A DNA stretch of 64,000 nt from Candidatus Hydrogenedentota bacterium (GCA_024278275.1 JAJRTN010000118.1:24263-88262); one strand, 5' to 3'; positions 50,089 to 61,249 are shown, counted from the stretch's first letter. Numbers and translations: made by a program. Notes: generated from the letters alone by a model not told the origin.

Positions 50089-51105
50089 ATGTGCTTTGGA
50101 TGGATGGTCATGGTCATGATGGCGGGTACAATGATTTCGGCGCAGGGGGCCGCCCCTCCGGGAAATGCGGCGCGGCTTGAGACGCCCCTGCTCAAGGGGG
50201 ATCCGGTCCCAAAGGCCGGCAAGAAGCGCAATGGTGGTTGGCGCCTTCCCTGGCACCTTGCACCTGTCCATTTCCTCGCGGAATACGTGATGGGCCTCCC
50301 CCCCGTCACGATCAGCGGGGAACGTATTCGCGTCGCCCCCGCACGCTTTCGGGACCTGCCCGCTCTTGACCTCGTTGTGCCGCACCCGCTTGGCCATATT
50401 ACCGCGCGTTACCGCAAGGAACTGGGCTACGACATCACCGCGCCCCTGGGCGTAGCGGTGGAAGTGGAAGCGCCGGAAGGCGTGTCCGTTCGTGTTCGGA
50501 ATGCCTTGTCCCACCGTGTCCCTGTATCGACCACAGAGACCGCGGCATACCTGAAACGGATGGGCTGGAAAGAGCGCGTGGGTGATGGATCAGGCGTGTG
50601 GGTCTCGATGGAGAAACAGGTTTTGTGGCTGATCGAAGGCGGTGAACCGGTATGGCAGGCGCGCTGCGCCACTGCCACCAACGGCACGGGGTCGGAATCG
50701 GGCAGTATGAAAACGCCCCTCGGATGGCATGGTGTGGCCGAGGCCATCGGCGAAGGCGCGCCGTGGGGGCAGGTGTTTCGCGCACGCAGGGCCACGAACG
50801 AAATATGGAAGCCCGGCGACAATACGGCGGAAGACCTCGTGCTGACGCGGGTGCTCGTGCTGGGCGGGGAGGAACCGGGTAAGAACCAGGGGCGCAACGC
50901 CGCCGGGGTGAACGTGGATTCCCGCAATCGCTGCATCTACATTCACGGCACCAACGACGAGTCCCGCATTGGCACGCCGTCGTCCCACGGCTGTATTCGG
51001 CTGTTGAACGACGACGTGATGGTACTCTTCGACCGCGTGGCGGTGGGCACGCCCGTGTTGATTACGGAACGCTTTCCCCGGGACGAACACCGACGGTCCA
51101 AGTGA
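50089..51105 (+). CDS. L,D-transpeptidase (YkuD family), exported
   Basis: This 338-residue protein has an N-terminal signal sequence ('MVMVMMAGTMISAQGA'). The catalytic YkuD domain is at the C-terminus, with 'YIHGTND' and 'GTPSSHGCIRLLNDD', in which His and Cys302 form the active site. It cross-links peptidoglycan or attaches proteins to it through meso-DAP. The central region ('LVVPHPLGHITARYRKELGY') may be a small substrate-binding module. I chose the ATG at 50089 because the frame upstream of it reads poorly and the signal peptide starts there. Confidence 0.88.
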   Translation: MCFGWMVMVMMAGTMISAQGAAPPGNAARLETPLLKGDPVPKAGKKRNGGWRLPWHLAPVHFLAEYVMGLPPVTISGERIRVAPARFRDLPALDLVVPHPLGHITARYRKELGYDITAPLGVAVEVEAPEGVSVRVRNALSHRVPVSTTETAAYLKRMGWKERVGDGSGVWVSMEKQVLWLIEGGEPVWQARCATATNGTGSESGSMKTPLGWHGVAEAIGEGAPWGQVFRARRATNEIWKPGDNTAEDLVLTRVLVLGGEEPGKNQGRNAAGVNVDSRNRCIYIHGTNDESRIGTPSSHGCIRLLNDDVMVLFDRVAVGTPVLITERFPRDEHRRSK

Positions 51106-51236
51106 CCCCGCGCGCATGACCGCAACGGGAACAACAGCCCGTGGGCTGCCCTTGAGCGCACTGTTCGACGACAAACGGAACCGGGGTGACCGGTCCGGTT
51201 GCGCGAAGGTTCGACCGGGGACGGTCGGAAGAGGCA

Positions 51237-51258
51237 TTCCCACGGGGGACCGTGGGAA
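51237..51258. repeat. Palindromic intergenic repeat
   Basis: TTCCCACGG-GGGA-CCGTGGGAA, with the flanks GCA and CGAG, matches the widely scattered 'GTTCCCACG...CGTGGGAACGAG' repeat type. Confidence 0.6.
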
Positions 51259-51288
51259 CGAGTATTATTGGGGTTGTCCGAGCGGGGT

Positions 51289-51317
51289 TTGAAACCTCGA
51301 AATGGTTGAGCTATACT
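51289..51317 (+). promoter_or_regulatory. Promoter of pyruvate phosphate dikinase
   Basis: TTGAAA, a 17-base spacer and TATACT. This is a strong sigma-70 match, 265 bases ahead of the gene. Confidence 0.65.
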
Positions 51318-51323
51318 AAAGTC

Positions 51324-51581
51324 GTATAGGTCAGGGCTTGCCGTGCGTGGCGGAGCTGGTAAGCACCGCGGGAACGCTTCATTAGGCCATGGTGGGGGTT
51401 CCTGGCGGAGGACAAGCAAACACCTCAGAAACGGGTAGGCATGTGTCGTGCCGCTTGTGTACCGGTTTATGGTGTTGGTGTGTTGCGTCGGCATGTTCAC
51501 GTTTCCTCCGAATCCGGGGGCTGTTCCCCAAGGTGCGATGGAAGCATGCGGTCAATCAACGGTTAAGGAGCGATTGGAGAA
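51324..51581 (+). other. Long 5' leader of ppdK
   Basis: If the promoter above is used, the mRNA has a leader of about 258 bases. It contains short GC-rich stems but no structure I can name as a known riboswitch. Small frames within it lack ribosome sites. Confidence 0.4.
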
Positions 51582-54347
<2,766 letters not shown>

Positions 54348-54360
54348 CCGCGCCATCCAC

Positions 54361-54404
54361 GAAAAAACCGTCCCGGGGCCGGAGATTCCGGCCCCGGTTT
54401 TTTC
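54361..54404 (+). terminator. Intrinsic terminator of ppdK
   Basis: CCGGGGCCGGA (54373-54383), loop GAT and TCCGGCCCCGG (54387-54397), followed by TTTTTT. An A-run on the other side makes it potentially bidirectional toward the minus-strand gene. Confidence 0.92.
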
Positions 54405-54532
54405 ATGCCCCGTTTAACCTGTCAGTTTCTGCCGTGCATGGGATATGTCTCGTTTCGGAAAACCGCAACGTACCCGGCCATGTGTGACGGCTTCGCTTGA
54501 AACCGCTTCTTTCGCAAAAGACACCCGGACGG

Positions 54533-56635
54533 TCACGGCGGATTCGGACAGAACCGATCCTCCCCTTCGGCGCAGGGGGTATACCCTTCCGCACGGGAGA
54601 GTTGGATGGCACGAAGCACCTCGGAAAGATTGATGCGCCAGTCGGGGCCCGGGGCCAGATAATCGCTGTCATCGGCCGCGCAGCTCCGGTCTCCCGGGCC
54701 GGCCCCGTAGCCGTCAACCGTGCCGGGCTGACAGTGCAACGCGCCGGCGTTGTGAAACTGGAGGACACGGAGCAACTCCGCCGTATCAATCCGGCCGTTT
54801 CGATCCGTGTCGGCGCTGTGATTCGCCCGTTTGGCGTATCCGAAGCTCATGGGCGGCGCCGGGAAGGTTCCCGTTCCGTCGGCAGGCACGGTGTATCCCG
54901 TTTCGCGGTCGCCCGAGATCGTGTCTTCCGTGTAGACATGCACTTCATCCACCGGGAAATGGACCAGTCTCACGTCCACGGCGCGTGTGCCCGGGTTCAC
55001 CCAGAACAGGGTATCCCCCACCACGGCCCCCTTCGCGTACGTGGGATGACTGGACTCGCAACGCACGGCCCGGTCGCCGGCTTCAGTGTTGCGGCATAGA
55101 TTGGCGATGGCGTGGTAGACGGGACGCACCGCCCAATCCCGGTTCCGGTAATTCCACAAGCCGTAATTCATGAAGCCGTTGCCGGGATAGTAGACCTCGT
55201 GCAGGCACCAGATGGACATGCCCGCGACGCCACGATTAAGCCCCTGGATACAGAAGTCCGTGGTCCATACGGCGTAGGCGTATTCCTCCATCAGGGGATT
55301 GACCAGCGTGCCGGATCGTTCATCCTGGAAGCCGAATTCGCCGACCACGAAGGGGCGCGCTACCTCCTGCTCCGCCAGCAGGGACAGGCGGTCGCCGAAA
55401 AAATAGGGGATAAGCGGCTGGCTTCCGTTCCGGAAATAGCGATGCGAGGAGTAGAGATCCACCGTGGCATGGTAATCGGGATTCAGAACGCAGTCCCGGA
55501 ACCAATCCACGTTCTGTGCATCGTCGCTGCCCACGATACGAATGTCGAGACCCCGTGCATCAAAGGCTTGGCGCACGAGTTGGTACATTTTCACGAAGCC
55601 GGCGAAATCGCTTCCCTGCGTGAGAAAGCCCAGGTTCGGTTCGTTGGTCAGGGTCCAGTATTGAATGCACGTGTACCCCCTGGAGACAATGAGGTGTTCC
55701 ATGAGCGCGCCGATGGCGTCCGCGGCGGACGCCAAATCGGCATAGGGCGCGGTCATGCCCCATTCCACGTTGGTCACGTTTACCTTGGCGCCAATACGCT
55801 GATAGAGGTCCAGCGTGCGATAATGGCTTTCCATATTGTCGCTGTCGAAAGTGAAGGTTTCCCAATCCTGGCTGGGATTCCAGTCCTTGTACCAGAAGAA
55901 CATGCGGACCCAATCGGGGTCCATCCATTCGATACGCCCCTCCCGAAGCGCCGCGTCGGCTTCGGACAAGCCATGGGCGGCGTTTTCGGCGTTATAGAAC
56001 CAACCGTCGTCCTCGAAGCCGAACCCGACAAGCGATTCGACGGTCACCGTGTCGCTCACCGTAAGCACCACGGGGCCCTCCGGCGGGTCCGCGCCGGCGC
56101 TGCCCAGCTTGTGAAGCATCACGTTGTCAAACCAGGCGTCCCCGTGGCCGTTGAGGAGAAGTGCGACACTCATCCGAACCGACGCGGCGGGAACCACGCC
56201 GCGAAAGTGCAATGTTTCCCATCCCGAGTCACCGCTCATTCCCCGGGACTGCTCGAAGCTGATGCGTTGTCCGTTCGCGTCGAAATAATCGAAGGCGGCA
56301 TAGACGCCGTAGCCATCACGCACCCCCCTGCTTCGCGCCTCGACCATGCACTCCAGAACGTCCCCCGGCGTCACGTCCAGGTACTGGCGCATGTTGGGCC
56401 ATGCAACGGGATCTCCCGGGGGCACGCCCAAATGCGCCACGGTGCGGTCCTCCACCGTAATGACCTCCGCCAAGCCGTTCGGTGAGGGCTGAATCTCCCA
56501 ATGGGCCCGCCCGTCATCAAAGCCCGGATTGCTCAACAGGTTGACCGGCGTTTCCGCACCGGCCGGCTCCGCGGCGAAGAAGGCGCCCGCGAAGGCCAAG
56601 ATGGTGAAAATCGGCTTTATGAATGGAATCATCAT
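54533..56635 (-). CDS. Secreted glycoside hydrolase with dockerin-like C-terminus
   Basis: This 700-residue exported protein has a signal peptide (to about residue 28). Residues about 30-180 form a carbohydrate-binding-like beta-sandwich ('NLLSNPGFDDGRAHWE', 'DAWFDNVMLH'). Residues about 200-560 form a clan-A (GH5/GH39-like) barrel, with the likely acid/base Glu332 in 'LTNEPN' and nucleophile Glu433 in 'VVGEFGF'. The last 90 residues hold paired calcium-site-like helices ('DTDRNGRIDTAELLRVLQF', 'INLSEVLRAIQL') with two Cys, ending 'FCPNP'. I associate this module with Hydrogenedentota secreted proteins. ATG 56635 has GGAGAAA upstream. The substrate is a plant- or algal-type polysaccharide by inference. 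Confidence 0.85.
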   Translation of the reverse strand: MMIPFIKPIFTILAFAGAFFAAEPAGAETPVNLLSNPGFDDGRAHWEIQPSPNGLAEVITVEDRTVAHLGVPPGDPVAWPNMRQYLDVTPGDVLECMVEARSRGVRDGYGVYAAFDYFDANGQRISFEQSRGMSGDSGWETLHFRGVVPAASVRMSVALLLNGHGDAWFDNVMLHKLGSAGADPPEGPVVLTVSDTVTVESLVGFGFEDDGWFYNAENAAHGLSEADAALREGRIEWMDPDWVRMFFWYKDWNPSQDWETFTFDSDNMESHYRTLDLYQRIGAKVNVTNVEWGMTAPYADLASAADAIGALMEHLIVSRGYTCIQYWTLTNEPNLGFLTQGSDFAGFVKMYQLVRQAFDARGLDIRIVGSDDAQNVDWFRDCVLNPDYHATVDLYSSHRYFRNGSQPLIPYFFGDRLSLLAEQEVARPFVVGEFGFQDERSGTLVNPLMEEYAYAVWTTDFCIQGLNRGVAGMSIWCLHEVYYPGNGFMNYGLWNYRNRDWAVRPVYHAIANLCRNTEAGDRAVRCESSHPTYAKGAVVGDTLFWVNPGTRAVDVRLVHFPVDEVHVYTEDTISGDRETGYTVPADGTGTFPAPPMSFGYAKRANHSADTDRNGRIDTAELLRVLQFHNAGALHCQPGTVDGYGAGPGDRSCAADDSDYLAPGPDWRINLSEVLRAIQLSRAEGYTPCAEGEDRFCPNPP

Positions 56636-56766
56636 CACAGTTTCTCCGAGGTCGCCTGCTGAAATCACTGGAGACGCGAAGCGGCCGGTGTCATCACCGT
56701 TGACCTTCCGCCCTTTTCAGGGTCCCGGGTTTTCCTGGCGCTGACCGTTCACGATTTTCGTTTCAG

Positions 56767-56789
56767 GGCCGTGGATTCCCGCCTTCGGG
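56767..56789. repeat. Copy of a 23-base intergenic repeat
   Basis: This block shares 22 of 23 bases with 5361-5383 (GGCCGTGGATTCCCGC, then one variable base, then TTCGGG). It lies in the 369-base gap 56636-57004, which otherwise shows nothing that I can support. Confidence 0.6.
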
Positions 56790-57004
56790 CCTGTGAAGAG
56801 GCTTATGTCCCAAGAATGAGATCCTACCACATCGCAGGTGTCCGCGATTAAATCACGACGAATCGAAGCAGCCCTTTCGCGGGTATGGCGGGTCGTGGTG
56901 TGTAAGGCATAAAACGGGTTTTCGCCGATGTGGCGAACTTTTATGTCGCGGTGCCGTCCGATTCCCAATGACACCCGTGCGACTGATACCATGGAGCCGA
57001 CACG

Positions 57005-57598
57005 ATGGATACCCCTTCGACCACCAACACATGGAACCGCAGTACAATGGAAAAAAGGAATTACCGGGTCGAGGTCAAGCTCAGGCCCGAAGACTATATG
57101 GCCCTCATGCGTTTTTGCGACCGGTCCACGCCCGGCGGCCGTGCCCGTATGCGGCGCCTCTATCTCATGGGCGGCGCCTGTTATTTCATCGTTGCCGGTT
57201 TTGCCTTTTTCGACGAAAATCACGGTGTGTCCGACCCCGGGCAATTCGGCATTTACCTTGTTTCCTCCGCCCTCTTTGTGGGGGCGCTGTACTACGTGTT
57301 TCTCGCGTGGCTTCGCCCGACCATGATCCGCGCCTCCCTCGTGCGCGGGTCGCGCAGGCAACTTCTCGCGCCCACCACGCTCACCTTCGAGGAGGAGCAA
57401 CTCGTCCTGGAAAATGAGCACGGCCGGGGTACCATGTCTTGGAGGCATCTGCAGGACGTGGCCGAGACGGAGGAGTACCTTTTCCTGGTCGTGGGACGAA
57501 TCAACGCCATCGTTCTGCCCAAGCGGTGCTTCGAATCGGAGGACGCGAGAGAAGCCTGTATTCGCTTTGTCAAGGACAAGGCCGCGGTGACAGGGTAA
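57005..57598 (+). CDS. YcxB-like membrane protein
   Basis: This 197-residue protein has two membrane helices (about residues 55-72 and 82-104). A C-terminal cytoplasmic domain of about 80 residues ('PTTLTFEEEQLVLENEHGRGTMSW', seen by its key hydrophobic and Gly pattern; 'LVVGRINAIVLPKRCF') is typical of the YcxB-C family of unknown function. GGAG precedes the ATG by 8 bases. It converges with the kinase gene with 38 bases between the stops. Confidence 0.75.
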   Translation: MDTPSTTNTWNRSTMEKRNYRVEVKLRPEDYMALMRFCDRSTPGGRARMRRLYLMGGACYFIVAGFAFFDENHGVSDPGQFGIYLVSSALFVGALYYVFLAWLRPTMIRASLVRGSRRQLLAPTTLTFEEEQLVLENEHGRGTMSWRHLQDVAETEEYLFLVVGRINAIVLPKRCFESEDAREACIRFVKDKAAVTG

Positions 57599-57636
57599 GC
57601 CGGTGTGTTGAAGCGCACCTTACGGCGCTGTTGCCA

Positions 57637-58674
57637 TCAATCCACGGAAGCCGCCTTGATGGGTTCAGGTTCCTCCGTTTCCGGCTCTTCCTCGGTAATC
57701 GGAACGGGCGCCGGCTTTCGGCCCAGGCGTTTCTTGAGCCACGCCAAAATCGGCGCGGGGTGAAAGCGGGCGTACCACTTCACCGGCGTCTCGGCGGCGA
57801 TACGCCTGGCTTCCTTGAGCGCCTTCCGGCGTTCCTGGTGCAGGTTATAGATACGCAGCAATTCCTTGTGAAAATCCGCCGCCGTGGCAAAACGCTCTTC
57901 CCGGTCGAAGGCCATGGCTTTTTCGAGAAAGGCGTCACATTCCGGCGGGAGATCGGGCCGCAGCTCGGAGAACTTGTGCTTGTTATCGGGAAGATGCCCC
58001 GTCAGCATTTCATAAAACATTACGCCCAACGGAAAGATGTCCGCCCGATGGTCCACGTCGGCCGCATTCGTCCGTTGTTCCGGCGCGTTGTATTGCAGCT
58101 TGCCCAGGTTCATCCCCACGATGGTAAGTCCCTCGTTCGCGTCATCCAGTTTGGCCAGGCCGAAATCGAGGATGCGAACGCTGCCATCGCGCAGGACCAT
58201 GATGTTTTCCGGCGAGATATCGCGATGGATGGTCACCTTGTGCGCGTGTTGAAGGGCATGCGCCACCAGGCACAAGACCCGCACGACCGCGCTGAAACGA
58301 AGCCGCCCCCGCTCGATGCGCCACTGCCGCAGGCTTTTCCCCTTGATATACTCCATCGTGTAATAGGTCAGGTCATTGTAAGTATCCGCATCAAATATCT
58401 TCACGATGCAGGAATGATCGAGTTGCCGAACCGTCTCGATCTCGCGGCGGAACCGCGCCACGATCTTGTCGTTCTGCTGATACCGGGACCGCAGCATCTT
58501 AAGCGCCAGCGTTTGGCCGGTCTCAAGATCCTTGACCAGGAACACCTTCCCCATACCCCCACGCCCGATGGGGCGCAAGATTTCGTAGCGCTTGGCGAAG
58601 ATCTGCGGCTTCGCGTCTGGCGTACTCTCGGCGCTCGTGTCATCAGGCATGGGCCGGCTTTCCACTTGGATCAT
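57637..58674 (-). CDS. Soluble Ser/Thr protein kinase
   Basis: This 345-residue Hanks-type kinase has the glycine loop 'GRGGMGKV' (37-44), ATP-lysine Lys59 in 'LALKML', catalytic 'HRDISPEN' (150-157), 'DFGLAK' (170-175) and 'APEQ' (197-200). The usual Lys two residues after HRD is Ser, a variant seen in other bacterial kinases. There is no membrane helix and no sensor domain; the tail is basic, then acidic and Pro-rich ('EEEPETEEPEP'). An internal ATG at 58650 with GGAAAG upstream is an alternative start. Targets are unknown. Confidence 0.92.
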   Translation of the reverse strand: MIQVESRPMPDDTSAESTPDAKPQIFAKRYEILRPIGRGGMGKVFLVKDLETGQTLALKMLRSRYQQNDKIVARFRREIETVRQLDHSCIVKIFDADTYNDLTYYTMEYIKGKSLRQWRIERGRLRFSAVVRVLCLVAHALQHAHKVTIHRDISPENIMVLRDGSVRILDFGLAKLDDANEGLTIVGMNLGKLQYNAPEQRTNAADVDHRADIFPLGVMFYEMLTGHLPDNKHKFSELRPDLPPECDAFLEKAMAFDREERFATAADFHKELLRIYNLHQERRKALKEARRIAAETPVKWYARFHPAPILAWLKKRLGRKPAPVPITEEEPETEEPEPIKAASVD

Positions 58675-59118
58675 CCCATAGCAATGTTATCACACTTTTC
58701 GGATAACCGTCACGACACAGAACGAACCGGCAAATTCAACCGGGCAAAACCGGGACCAGGCATCGCCACCGTCGTCCGTGCCGTGCCCCACCGTCATCCC
58801 AACACGACGGCGGGGCTCCATGAGTTGGGGTGACGCCCTGTCCTTCCCCGTGGATGCCTGCCTTTGCGGGAAAACGTGGGGTGGCCAAGGCCCACCATGA
58901 TATGGAACAAATAAATCCGCCATCCCTCACGAAGGCGGGGCTCCACGGGAAAGGGCAAGGACTTGCCCCGTATCATGGTTCCCTGCTTTCATGGGGATGA
59001 CGGCAAGGTAGAAACGACGTCCAGCCGCTTCTATTCTCCCGCGGAATCACGGCGGTTCTCCGTGGAGACGATTCCGGTTATGCCGGGTTAGACCGGCTTT
59101 GATTACTCTTGTGAAGGA
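58675..59118. repeat. Repeat-rich intergenic region
   Basis: No gene is supported in these 444 bases. An imperfect inverted repeat, GTCATCCCAAC ... GTTGGGGTGAC, lies at 58793-58834. Bases 58963-59072 share ordered blocks with 43766-43898 (TTGCCCC, TCATGGT, GGGGATGAC, then GGTTCTCCGYGGAGACGATTC). Confidence 0.6.
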
Positions 59119-59577
59119 TTACAGGATCTGCTGATTGCTCATGCTCTGGATGGGCAATTCATCGAACTCGCCGAATTCATCGTCATCCTCGGTCACTTCA
59201 AAACTGCTTACGGCCAGGACCGCGGCGTCTTTGAAAAAACTGCCTTTGACGGTGACGGTTTTGTCCCGGTTCTCCTTGCCCATCAAAAGCGCCATGGAAG
59301 CCTTGTTGGGCAGGTAGTGGAGGGTTTTCCCGGCAAGTTCCTCAATGACCTCGCCGTCGGCGTCCTTTGCCTCGGTGACCTTGAGGGCGTTCAGGGCGGC
59401 ACACGTCTTGTCTGCCCCGTCCACTTGGTCCTTGGCAAGGGTGACCAGCAGACCGTAGTTTACACCGGTCACGGTCACGGGAACCGCTTCCGGGGCGTCC
59501 TGGGCCAGGACCTGCGAGGCACCCAGGGTCAACACGATAGTCACGGCAAGAGTTGCGGTGAAAAGGAACTGCTTCAT
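59119..59577 (-). CDS. Small secreted hypothetical protein
   Basis: This 152-residue protein has a clear signal peptide ('FLFTATLAVTIVLTLGASQVLAQ'). The mature part is a small beta-rich domain ('VTVTGVNYGLLVTLA', 'KTVTVKGSFFKDAAVLAVSSFEV') ending in an acidic tail ('EDDDEFGEFDELP'). The pattern, with 'GKTLHYLP' and 'VTVKG', recalls small periplasmic OB-fold-like domains, but no family is certain. AAAGGGAG precedes the ATG at 59577 by about 8 bases; longer frames upstream are not coding-like. Confidence 0.75.
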   Translation of the reverse strand: MKQFLFTATLAVTIVLTLGASQVLAQDAPEAVPVTVTGVNYGLLVTLAKDQVDGADKTCAALNALKVTEAKDADGEVIEELAGKTLHYLPNKASMALLMGKENRDKTVTVKGSFFKDAAVLAVSSFEVTEDDDEFGEFDELPIQSMSNQQIL

Positions 59578-59698
59578 TATGCTGGTCTCCCTTTGAGAAA
59601 ATGTTAGCGCGGCGTTGGATTGCGGCAAGTACCCGCGCATACCCCGGCAAGTATACAATCTGACGGTCCATGGCTTCCAGATATTTCTTGTGGGGAAT

Positions 59699-59727
59699 TT
59701 GCGCAGGGGTAATCCATATTGTATACT
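59699..59727 (+). promoter_or_regulatory. Promoter of the leuA leader
   Basis: TTGCGC, a 17-base spacer and TATACT. Transcription would start near 59734, 12 bases before the leader-peptide ATG. Confidence 0.65.
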
Positions 59728-59745
59728 ACGATCAAAGTGAGTGCC

Positions 59746-59835
59746 ATGTATACAAATTCGAAGCATAACCCCAACCTGCTGCTCCCACTCCTCCTCGTGG
59801 AGGAAAGCAGGTTCGTTGTGCCTCGAATTTCCTAG
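59746..59835 (+). CDS. leuL: Leucine-rich leader peptide of the leuA attenuator
   Basis: This 29-codon frame ends with TAG. It starts MYTNSKHNPN, followed by LLLPLLLV at codons 11-18 (59776-59799), so six of eight consecutive codons are leucine. It lies between a good promoter and an intrinsic terminator ahead of 2-isopropylmalate synthase. These are the properties of a LeuL-type attenuation peptide. The ribosome site AAGTGAG is weak. The peptide itself is not expected to have a function beyond sensing charged tRNA-Leu. Confidence 0.8.
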   Translation: MYTNSKHNPNLLLPLLLVEESRFVVPRIS

Positions 59836-59904
59836 CGATTTACCCCGATAACGGGTTAACCCTATTGGAGGCCACGGACCGAAAGGTCCGTGGCCTCTTT
59901 TCTT
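59773..59904 (+). promoter_or_regulatory. Leucine transcription attenuator
   Basis: Stem 1:2 pairs AACCTGCT (59773-59780) with AGCAGGTT (59806-59813) and encloses the Leu codons. A possible antiterminator pairs GTGCCTC (59818-59824) with GAGGCCAC (59868-59875). The terminator 3:4 is at 59868-59904. A ribosome stalled on Leu codons would free segment 2 to block the terminator, while one reaching the stop at 59833 would cover it. Confidence 0.7.
59868..59904 (+). terminator. Intrinsic terminator within the leuA leader
   Basis: GAGGCCACGGACC-GAAA-GGTCCGTGGCCTC is a perfect 13-bp stem with a stable GAAA tetraloop, followed by TTTTCTT. It is 33 bases after the leader-peptide stop. Confidence 0.92.
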
Positions 59905-59936
59905 ACGCGTTCCGTTCGAAAAGGAGGTGATGTTTT

Positions 59937-59957
59937 ATGGATTTGGGGCTCGTGTAG
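59937..59957 (+). CDS. Six-codon minigene with near-perfect Shine-Dalgarno
   Basis: The sequence AAGGAGGTGA (59921-59930) is complementary to the 16S 3' end over ten bases and sits 6 bases from an ATG. The frame reads MDLGLV and stops. It lies between the attenuator terminator and leuA, out of frame with leuA. It may be a second leader or a ribosome-loading site. It could be chance, but such a strong site is rare in this window. Confidence 0.45.
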   Translation: MDLGLV

Positions 59958-60036
59958 TTCAAATCCACCCGCTTCTCCCCATGCGTATCCATCCGTGAAC
60001 CTTTCCATTTATCCAAACGCATGAGGAGACCGCACC

Positions 60037-61206
60037 ATGAATCCGAGGATTCGCATTTTCGATACAACCCTGCGCGACGGGGAACAGACCCCCGGCGTCC
60101 ATTTCAGCGCCGAGGACAAGGAGGCCATCGCCCAAGCCCTGGAGGCTTTCGGCGTGGACACTATTGAAGCGGGTTTTCCCGCCTCGTCACCGGGTGACTT
60201 TGAAGCCGTGCGGCGGGTGGCCGCCGTGGTTCGCCACGCCGGGGTGGCGGCCCTGGCCCGATGCCGTCCCGCCGACGTGGCCGCCGCGGTGGAGGCCCTC
60301 CGCGATGCCGCCCATCCCGTTCCACACCTGGTGATGAGCGTGTCCGACGTCCACCTGAAGCACAAGGTGCGCATGAGCCGTGCCCGCGCCGTTCGGGCCA
60401 TCCACGAGAGCGTCATGGAGGCGAAACGCCACATGGAAGAAATCGAGGTAAGCCTGGAAGACGCCACCCGGGCCGACCCTGTTTACGTGCGCCAGTGTGC
60501 CCAGGTCGCCGTGGAGGCCGGCGCCACGCGCATCAATATCGCCGATACCGTGGGCGCGGCCCTGCCCGACGAGTTCGCCGCCCTGATCGCCGGGGTGGTT
60601 GCCTTCTTGCCCCCGTCCGTGCTGGTTTCGGCCCACTGCCACAACGATATGGGACTGGCCACGGCGAACACCGTCGCCGCCGTGCAGGCCGGCGCGGACC
60701 AGGTGGAAGTCACCGTCAACGGCATCGGAGAACGGGCGGGCAATGCCGCCGTGGAGGAGGTGGGCATCGTGCTGGCCGCGAAGGGCATCGCCGCGACCGG
60801 GCTCGACATGACACGAGTCCAGAAGGTGAGCGCCCTGGTGGCCGAACGAAGCGGCATCGCCGTGCAAGCCAACCACCCTGTCGTCGGCGCCAACGCCTTT
60901 GCCCACAGTTCCGGCATCCACCAGGACGGCATCCTGAAGCACGCCGCCAACTACGCCTGGATTACGCCGGAAATGGTTGGGGCCAAGGGACACCGCATGG
61001 TGCTCACGGCACGCTCAGGCCGCAAGGCCGTCTTCCACGTGGCCCGCGCCATGGGGATGCCCGTTGCCCCGGAAACCGGCGAAGCGCTTTACAGCGCCTT
61101 CCTCCGTCATGCCGACCGGGCGGACGGCCCCGTCACTCCCGAAGCCCTGGCGGGCATCATTCACCGCCTGGCCCCGAAACCCGCTCGACAGACCATGCAC
61201 CCCTAG
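60037..61206 (+). CDS. leuA: 2-isopropylmalate synthase, short form
   Basis: This 389-residue enzyme condenses acetyl-CoA with 2-ketoisovalerate, the first committed step to leucine. It opens 'IRIFDTTLRDGEQTPGVHFS', with the metal and catalytic motifs of the HMGL-like barrel, and contains 'ISAHCHNDMGLA'-like and 'NGIGERAGNAAVEEV' motifs. 'VVGANAFAHSSGIHQDGILK' is typical of LeuA. It ends near where the catalytic and linker regions finish, so the C-terminal allosteric (LeuA dimer) domain of about 130 residues is absent. Homocitrate or citramalate synthase remain possible by sequence alone, but the leucine attenuator upstream favours LeuA. Confidence 0.87.
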   Translation: MNPRIRIFDTTLRDGEQTPGVHFSAEDKEAIAQALEAFGVDTIEAGFPASSPGDFEAVRRVAAVVRHAGVAALARCRPADVAAAVEALRDAAHPVPHLVMSVSDVHLKHKVRMSRARAVRAIHESVMEAKRHMEEIEVSLEDATRADPVYVRQCAQVAVEAGATRINIADTVGAALPDEFAALIAGVVAFLPPSVLVSAHCHNDMGLATANTVAAVQAGADQVEVTVNGIGERAGNAAVEEVGIVLAAKGIAATGLDMTRVQKVSALVAERSGIAVQANHPVVGANAFAHSSGIHQDGILKHAANYAWITPEMVGAKGHRMVLTARSGRKAVFHVARAMGMPVAPETGEALYSAFLRHADRADGPVTPEALAGIIHRLAPKPARQTMHP

Positions 61207-61217
61207 GCCGTGGCAGC

Positions 61218-61249
61218 GCCCCGGAGCGCGGAATCCGACGCTCCGGGGC
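61218..61249. repeat. Hairpin after leuA
   Basis: GCCCCGGAGCG (61218-61228) pairs exactly with CGCTCCGGGGC (61239-61249) across a 10-base loop. No T-run follows, so it is either a factor-dependent end, a stabiliser or a repeat. Confidence 0.5.
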
